33,882 nucleotides of DNA. Source: Streptomyces sp. TRM64462. GTDB taxonomy: Bacteria > Actinomycetota > Actinomycetes > Streptomycetales > Streptomycetaceae. This document shows, in pieces, positions 29,373 to 33,882 of the stretch. Position numbers and translations under genes: made by a program. Under the pieces are notes generated by a model that had not been told where the DNA came from, ran no database searches, and worked only from the letters and a program-made list of their open reading frames with translations. The stretch lies in assembly GCF_013362995.1 (NCBI RefSeq), contig NZ_JABWDV010000403.1, positions 1 to 33,882 of the forward strand. The letters run 5' to 3'. Within the stretch, counting starts at the first letter, position 1. Every line of letters begins with the position of its first letter.

Positions 29373-30935
29373 TCACCCGGGTTTCACGTCCTGTGCGGGG
29401 CGCTGTGAGGGGGCCTTGCTGCGCCATTCCGGGTGCCCGGGCATGCGCGGGGTCGTCTCGCCGTACAGCCAGGCCTTCATGAAGGCGGTCAGGTCGCGGC
29501 CCGCGATGTCGGAGGCGAGGCGTACGAAGTCGGCGGTGCCGGCCGTGCCGTGTGCGTACTCGGTGACCCAGCGTCGCTGGAGCCGCTGGAACGCGTCCTT
29601 GCCGATCTCCTGGCGCAGGGCGTACAGGACCAGGGCGCTCCCGTCGTACACGACGGGACGGAACAGGCTGATCTTCTGGCCGGGCGAGGGCGGCCGGGGC
29701 GCGGCGGGCGGTCCGCCGGCGGCGCGCCAGCGGTCGGACGCGGTGTAGGCCTCGCGCATGCGGCGTTCGAGGGTGAGGTGGCCGGTCTCCTCGGCGTACA
29801 GGGCCTCGTACCAGGTGGCGTGGCCTTCGTTGAGCCACAGGTCGGACCACGCGCGCGGGGTGACGCTGTTGCCGAACCAGTGGTGGGCCAGTTCGTGCAC
29901 CATGATCGACTCGATGTACCAGGCGGGGAGCTGGGGGTGGGTGAAGAGCCGGCGCTCGAAGAGGGAGAGGGTCTGCGTCTCCAGCTCGAAGCCGGTGGCG
30001 GCGTCCGCGATGAGCACCCCGTACGTCTCGAAGGGGTAGCGGCCGACCTTCCGCTCCATCCACTCCAGGTGGCCGGGGGTCTTCTTCAGCCAGGGCTCCA
30101 TGCGCTTCCGGTCGGCGGCCGGGACGACGTCGCGGAGGGGCAGTCCGTGCGGGCCGGTGCGGCGTACGACGGCGGAGCGGCCGATGGAGACCTGGGCGAG
30201 TTCGGTCGCCATGGGGTGGCTGCCGCGGTACACCCAGGTGCTGTTCGCTCCGGCGGGGGTGTGGTCCGCGCGGCGCCCGTTGGCGACGGCTGTGAGGTCC
30301 TTGGGGGCGGTGATGCGGAAGGTGAAGTACGCCTTGTCGGCCGGGTGGTCGTTGCAGGGGAAGACGCGGTGGGCGGCGTCGGCCTGGTTGGCCATGGCGA
30401 GGCCGTCGGAGGTGCGGACCCAGCCGCCCACGGCCTTGGCGGCGGCCGGGTCGCTGGTGTGCGTCACGGCCAGGGTGACGCGGGTGCCCTCCTCGACCGG
30501 GTGGTCGGGCTGGATCACCAGGTCCTCGCCGGTGAGCGCGAAGCGTGCGGGGCGGCCTTCGACGTGGACGGACCTGACCTCGCCGTGGGCGAAGTCGAGG
30601 TTGATGCGCTCCAGACGGTCGGTGACCAGTGCGTCGATCTTGGTGACGGCGTTGAGGGGCTTGGTGTTGTCGCCGGTGTAGGTGAAGGCGATGTCGTACG
30701 CGAGGACGTCGTAGCCGGGGTTGCCGAGGTGCGGGAACAGCGGGTCGCCGATGCCGAGCGGCTCGGGCGCGGGCACGGCCGCGGCGACGAGTCCGGCGGA
30801 TACGGCGGCGACGAGGGCGGCGCGGAGGCCTCGGGAGCGGCGGGAGCGGCGGGTGGGGGCCGCAGGGTGCACGGGGGGCGCGGCGTGCGCAGGGGCCGTG
30901 TGGGGCGCGGGGGCCGTGTGGGGCGTGTCGGGCAT
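29373..30935 (-). CDS. Secreted M1-family metallopeptidase
   Basis: A 520-residue zinc peptidase with an N-terminal Ala/Pro-rich segment, twin-cationic RRSRRSRG and a hydrophobic stretch (residues 37-55), so it is probably exported. The M1 zinc site is VHELAHHWFG (His347, Glu348, His351) with Glu370 in LWLNEGHATW. YDGSALVLYAL supplies the catalytic Tyr. The exopeptidase GxMEN motif is replaced by TGFELETQ, as in some bacterial M1 enzymes. It lacks the large C-terminal helical domain of PepN and so belongs to the short M1 group. No clear ribosome binding site precedes ATG 30935, and the first 25 residues (PHTAPA repeats) may be untranslated if a later start is used. Confidence 0.9.
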   Translation of the reverse strand: MPDTPHTAPAPHTAPAHAAPPVHPAAPTRRSRRSRGLRAALVAAVSAGLVAAAVPAPEPLGIGDPLFPHLGNPGYDVLAYDIAFTYTGDNTKPLNAVTKIDALVTDRLERINLDFAHGEVRSVHVEGRPARFALTGEDLVIQPDHPVEEGTRVTLAVTHTSDPAAAKAVGGWVRTSDGLAMANQADAAHRVFPCNDHPADKAYFTFRITAPKDLTAVANGRRADHTPAGANSTWVYRGSHPMATELAQVSIGRSAVVRRTGPHGLPLRDVVPAADRKRMEPWLKKTPGHLEWMERKVGRYPFETYGVLIADAATGFELETQTLSLFERRLFTHPQLPAWYIESIMVHELAHHWFGNSVTPRAWSDLWLNEGHATWYEALYAEETGHLTLERRMREAYTASDRWRAAGGPPAAPRPPSPGQKISLFRPVVYDGSALVLYALRQEIGKDAFQRLQRRWVTEYAHGTAGTADFVRLASDIAGRDLTAFMKAWLYGETTPRMPGHPEWRSKAPSQRPAQDVKPG

Positions 30936-31057
30936 GGGACACCGCTACCAGCGGGTCCGCCGTACGCCGCGACGGCGCGCGCCGGGGGCACTCGAACGAG
31001 CGCTGCGGCCGGGGCCCGGGCGGTGGACGGTTCCGCGTGCGGGTGGGCCGGGTGCGG

Positions 31058-33241
31058 TCAGTGGTGCGGGGGCGTGGCCGGGTGCTGCTGGGCGCGGCTG
31101 ACGTCGTACACGCCCGGTACGTCGCGCATCGCGCGCATGAGGCCCGGCAGCTCGGCGGGGTCGTGGAGCTGGAGCGTGTAGGTGTGGCGGACGCGCTGCT
31201 CGACGGGCGGTTCGACGGTGGCCGACACGATCGCGACGCCGGCCGTGGCGATGGCCTCGGTCAGGTCGGCCAGCAGCCGGGGGCGGCCGAACGATTCAGC
31301 GACGAGCGTGACGCGGCACTCGGTGGCCCCGCTCCACCGTACGGTCACGGGCCGCCGCCCCAGCCCCTCCATCCGGCGGACGGCGGGGCACTCGGTGCGG
31401 TGGACGGTGACCGCGCCACCGCGTACGGAGAAGCCGGTGACCGCGTCGGGCGGTACGGGGGTGCAGCAGCGGGCGAGGCGGACGGTGGTGTGCGGGGCGT
31501 CCGCGACCGCGTTGGCCGTGGAGAGGCGGTCCGTGACGACGGAGGTGGGCGGACGGGGTGCGGCGGCGGGCGCCTCGCCGTCCCGGGGATGCCCCCTGGA
31601 CGGGGTCCTTGGCGGGGGGTGAGCGGTGAGCCAGCGGCTGATGGCGATGCGCGCGGTGGGCGTACGGGCGTGTTCCAGCCAGTCGGGGGACGGTCCCGAG
31701 CCCGCGTCCTCGGCCAGCAGCGGCTGGACGGTGTCGCCGTCGCGCAGGATGGTGGCGAGGGTCGCGAGGCGGCCGTTGACGCGGGCGCCGACGCACGCGT
31801 GGGCGGCGGTGCCGTACTGCTCGTACGCGGCGTCCACGCAGGTGGCGCCGGCCGGGAGGGCGAGGGTGCCGCCGTCGGGGCGGAAGACGGTGATCTCGCC
31901 GTCCTGGGCGAGGTCGGCCCGCAGCGAGGTCCAGAACGTGTCGGGGTCCGGGGCGAACTGCTGCCAGTCGAGGAGCCGGGAGAGCCAGCCGGGTCGCGTG
32001 GGGTCGACGCGCTCGGCCTCGTCCGTGGCCGATTCGGCACCATCGGCGCCGGTGGCAGCTCTGGCACCGGCACCGGCACCGGCACCACCGCCGTACGCGC
32101 CGTCCGCGCCGGCGTACGGGTTGCCGAGGGCGACGACGCCCGCCTCCGCGACCTTGTGCATCTGGTGCGTACGGATGAGGACTTCCGCGACGGCACCGTC
32201 GGGCGCGGCGACCGCGGTGTGCAGCGACTGGTACAGGTTGAACTTGGGTGCCGCGATGAAGTCCTTGAACTCGGAGATCACCGGTGTGAAGCAGGTGTGC
32301 AGCTCACCGAGCACCCCGTAGCAGTCGGCGTCCTCCGCGACGAGGACGAGCAGCCGTCCGAAGTCCGTGCCGCGCAGCTCGCCGCGTTTGATGCTGACGC
32401 GGTGCACGGAGACGAAGTGGCGCGGCCTGATGAGGACTTCGGCGGTGATGCCGGCTTCGCGGAGTACGGTCCTGACGTCGTCCGCGATGGCGGCCAGGGC
32501 GTCGCCGCGGGTGGCGTTCTCCGCGATGTACGCGCGGGTCTGCTCGTACTCGGCGGGGTGGAGGATGGCGAAGACCAGGTCTTCGAGCTCGGTCTTGAGC
32601 GCCTGGACGCCGAGCCGTTCCGCGAGCGGGATGAGGACGTCGCGGGTGACCTTGGCGATGCGTGCCTGTTTCTCGGGCCGCATGACGCCGAGGGTGCGCA
32701 TGTTGTGCAGCCGGTCGGCGAGTTTGATCGACATGACCCGTACGTCGTTGCCGGTGGCGAGGAGCATCTTGCGGAAGGTCTCGGGTTCGGCGGCGGCGCC
32801 GTAGTCGACCTTCTCCAGCTTGGTGACGCCGTCGACGAGATAGGCGACCTCGTCCCCGAACTGCTCCCGCACCTGGTCGAGGGTCACCTCCGTGTCCTCG
32901 ACGGTGTCGTGGAGGAGGGACGCGGTCAGGGTCGTCGTCTCTGCGCCGAGTTCGGCGAGGATGAGCGTGACCGCCAGCGGGTGGGTGATGTAGGGCTCGC
33001 CGCTCTTGCGGAACTGGCCGCGGTGGGAGGACTCGGCGAGTTCGTACGCGCGGCGGAGGACCGCCAGGTCGGCGTCGGGGTGGTGGGCGCGGTGGGCCTC
33101 GGCGACGTGGCCGATGGCGTCGGGGAGCCGGTCGCGCCCGGCGGGGCCGAGCAGGGCGGCGCGGCCGAGTCTGCGCAGGTCGATTCTCGGACGGCCGCGC
33201 CTGCGGCTGGGGACACTGGGATTGGTGGCCTCTGCACTCAT
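31058..33241 (-). CDS. rshA: RelA/SpoT-family (p)ppGpp regulator, RshA type
   Basis: ATG 33241 with GGAGGT (33246-33251) gives 727 residues. Domain order is HD hydrolase (YITHP at 84-88, LLHDTVEDT at 109-117, KLADRLHNMRTL), synthetase-like domain (about 260-370), an Ala/Gly-rich linker made partly of a GGCACC hexamer run, TGS (GEITVFRPDGG to TVQPLL), a Cys-Cys zinc-finger-like segment (ARCCTPVPPDAV, HRTECP) and C-terminal ACT. The hydrolase side is intact. The synthetase side keeps Asp293, NLYQSLHT and Glu353, but the GRxKH motif is IRPRH and RFKD is EFKD. It resembles RshA, the second long RSH of S. coelicolor, rather than the main RelA. Confidence 0.93.
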   Translation of the reverse strand: MSAEATNPSVPSRRRGRPRIDLRRLGRAALLGPAGRDRLPDAIGHVAEAHRAHHPDADLAVLRRAYELAESSHRGQFRKSGEPYITHPLAVTLILAELGAETTTLTASLLHDTVEDTEVTLDQVREQFGDEVAYLVDGVTKLEKVDYGAAAEPETFRKMLLATGNDVRVMSIKLADRLHNMRTLGVMRPEKQARIAKVTRDVLIPLAERLGVQALKTELEDLVFAILHPAEYEQTRAYIAENATRGDALAAIADDVRTVLREAGITAEVLIRPRHFVSVHRVSIKRGELRGTDFGRLLVLVAEDADCYGVLGELHTCFTPVISEFKDFIAAPKFNLYQSLHTAVAAPDGAVAEVLIRTHQMHKVAEAGVVALGNPYAGADGAYGGGAGAGAGARAATGADGAESATDEAERVDPTRPGWLSRLLDWQQFAPDPDTFWTSLRADLAQDGEITVFRPDGGTLALPAGATCVDAAYEQYGTAAHACVGARVNGRLATLATILRDGDTVQPLLAEDAGSGPSPDWLEHARTPTARIAISRWLTAHPPPRTPSRGHPRDGEAPAAAPRPPTSVVTDRLSTANAVADAPHTTVRLARCCTPVPPDAVTGFSVRGGAVTVHRTECPAVRRMEGLGRRPVTVRWSGATECRVTLVAESFGRPRLLADLTEAIATAGVAIVSATVEPPVEQRVRHTYTLQLHDPAELPGLMRAMRDVPGVYDVSRAQQHPATPPHH

Positions 33242-33422
33242 GGGCACCTCCGGCGGCGTCGACCGGCGGTGGGCGGGCAAGGCGTGCCCGCCGGGGCCGG
33301 TGCTTGATGCTACCGAGCCCACCACGTGGCGCAGTCCCGCTCTCGCTCAGCGTGAACGGGATCACCCATTCGAGGGAGGTTTGAGCGGACGCGGTTTCGG
33401 TGAGTGACGGCCCGTGGGCGTG

Positions 33423-33882
33423 CTACGCCTCGCTGAGCCAGGCGGGGGCGATGGTGCCCTCGGCGACGATGACGGCCGGTCCGGTCATCTCGATCTCGCC
33501 GTCGGGGCGCTCCGTGATCACGAGCGTGCCGCCGAGTACGTCCACGGTGTACGTGACGGGGGTCCCCGTCACGGCCGGGTCGGTACCGTCGCGGCGGGCG
33601 GTGGCGACGGCCACGGCGCACGCGCCCGTACCGCAGGAGCGGGTCTCGGCGGCGCCGCGCTCGTGGACGCGCATGGCCACATGGCGGGGCCCGCGGTCGG
33701 CGACGAACTCGATGTTGACACCGTCCGGGTAGACGCCGGCCGGGCTGTACGGCGGCTCCGTGGCGAGGTCACCCGCGTGGGCGAGGTCCTCGACGAAGGC
33801 CACGGCGTGCGGGTTGCCCATGTTGACGTTGACGGCGGGCCAGCTGCGGCCGCCGACGGCGACGGTGACGCCGTCGGCGGGC
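33423..33882 (-). CDS. dapF: Diaminopimelate epimerase, C-terminal part (N-terminus off window)
   Basis: The visible 152 codons end at a TAG at 33423. They contain VNMGNPHAV, PDGVNIEFV and ETRSCGTGACA with the second catalytic Cys of DapF. The enzyme interconverts LL- and meso-diaminopimelate for lysine and cell-wall synthesis (LL-form cell walls in Streptomyces). The first catalytic Cys and the start lie beyond the right edge. The gap to rshA (181 bp) shows no strong terminator. Confidence 0.95.
   Translation of the reverse strand, partial: PADGVTVAVGGRSWPAVNVNMGNPHAVAFVEDLAHAGDLATEPPYSPAGVYPDGVNIEFVADRGPRHVAMRVHERGAAETRSCGTGACAVAVATARRDGTDPAVTGTPVTYTVDVLGGTLVITERPDGEIEMTGPAVIVAEGTIAPAWLSEA

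Noticed and set aside
32063..32086. Four GGCACC hexamers in rshA as a phase-variable tract
   Set aside because: Unit length is a multiple of three, so copy changes only alter a linker and cannot switch the gene off.

Overview
The window is chromosomal DNA of a Streptomyces-like actinomycete. It is very GC-rich, third codon positions are strongly G/C, GTG and TTG starts occur, and almost every gene has a recognisable actinobacterial family. The gene order (recQ, rnhB, nrdJ-nrdR, lexA, dinG-like helicase, hflX, RelA/SpoT homologue, dapF) matches, from memory, the S. coelicolor block around SCO5793-SCO5818. No tRNA, rRNA, CRISPR array, transposase or phage gene was seen.

Left part (1-10450): the N-terminal part of a glycogen-debranching-type protein runs off the left edge on the minus strand, followed by a DUF4192 protein. 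A RecQ helicase with a phosphoribosyltransferase-like tail is divergent from it. The shared promoter region holds a perfect 15-bp inverted repeat whose arms overlap DnaA-box-like sequences. Next come a small protein that may be a degenerate RadC/JAB domain, a proline-rich conserved hypothetical protein, RNase HII, an ADP-ribosylglycohydrolase-family protein, a DUF4937/YdbC-like protein and a TerD-family protein. The TerD gene ends at a strong bidirectional hairpin terminator.

Middle part (10469-17679): an accessory locus with a secreted RHS/YD-repeat protein of about 2186 residues and a downstream lipoprotein joined to it by an ATGA overlap. The RHS gene is broken by one base loss, one base gain and one in-frame TAA, so it reads as a pseudogene (or contains sequence errors). 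Its C-terminal domain and the lipoprotein look like a toxin/immunity pair. The locus sits inside an otherwise conserved core region.

Right-centre part (17815-24836): the class II ribonucleotide reductase operon nrdR-nrdJ (minus) is divergent from lexA (plus). The 511-bp intergenic region holds two NrdR-box-like palindromes with centres 31 bp apart and a perfect Gram-positive SOS box at the lexA promoter. lexA converges on a DinG/XPD-type helicase gene that is translationally coupled to an upstream class III aminotransferase gene.

Right part (26458-33882): a trypsin-like lipoprotein protease, HflX GTPase, a secreted M1 metallopeptidase, a long RelA/SpoT-family protein (RshA type) with diverged synthetase motifs, and the C-terminal part of diaminopimelate epimerase. 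Much of the window therefore concerns DNA maintenance and dNTP supply (RecQ, RNase HII, NrdJ/NrdR, LexA, DinG-like helicase) and stress responses (RSH, HflX, TerD), interrupted by one decaying polymorphic-toxin-like locus.
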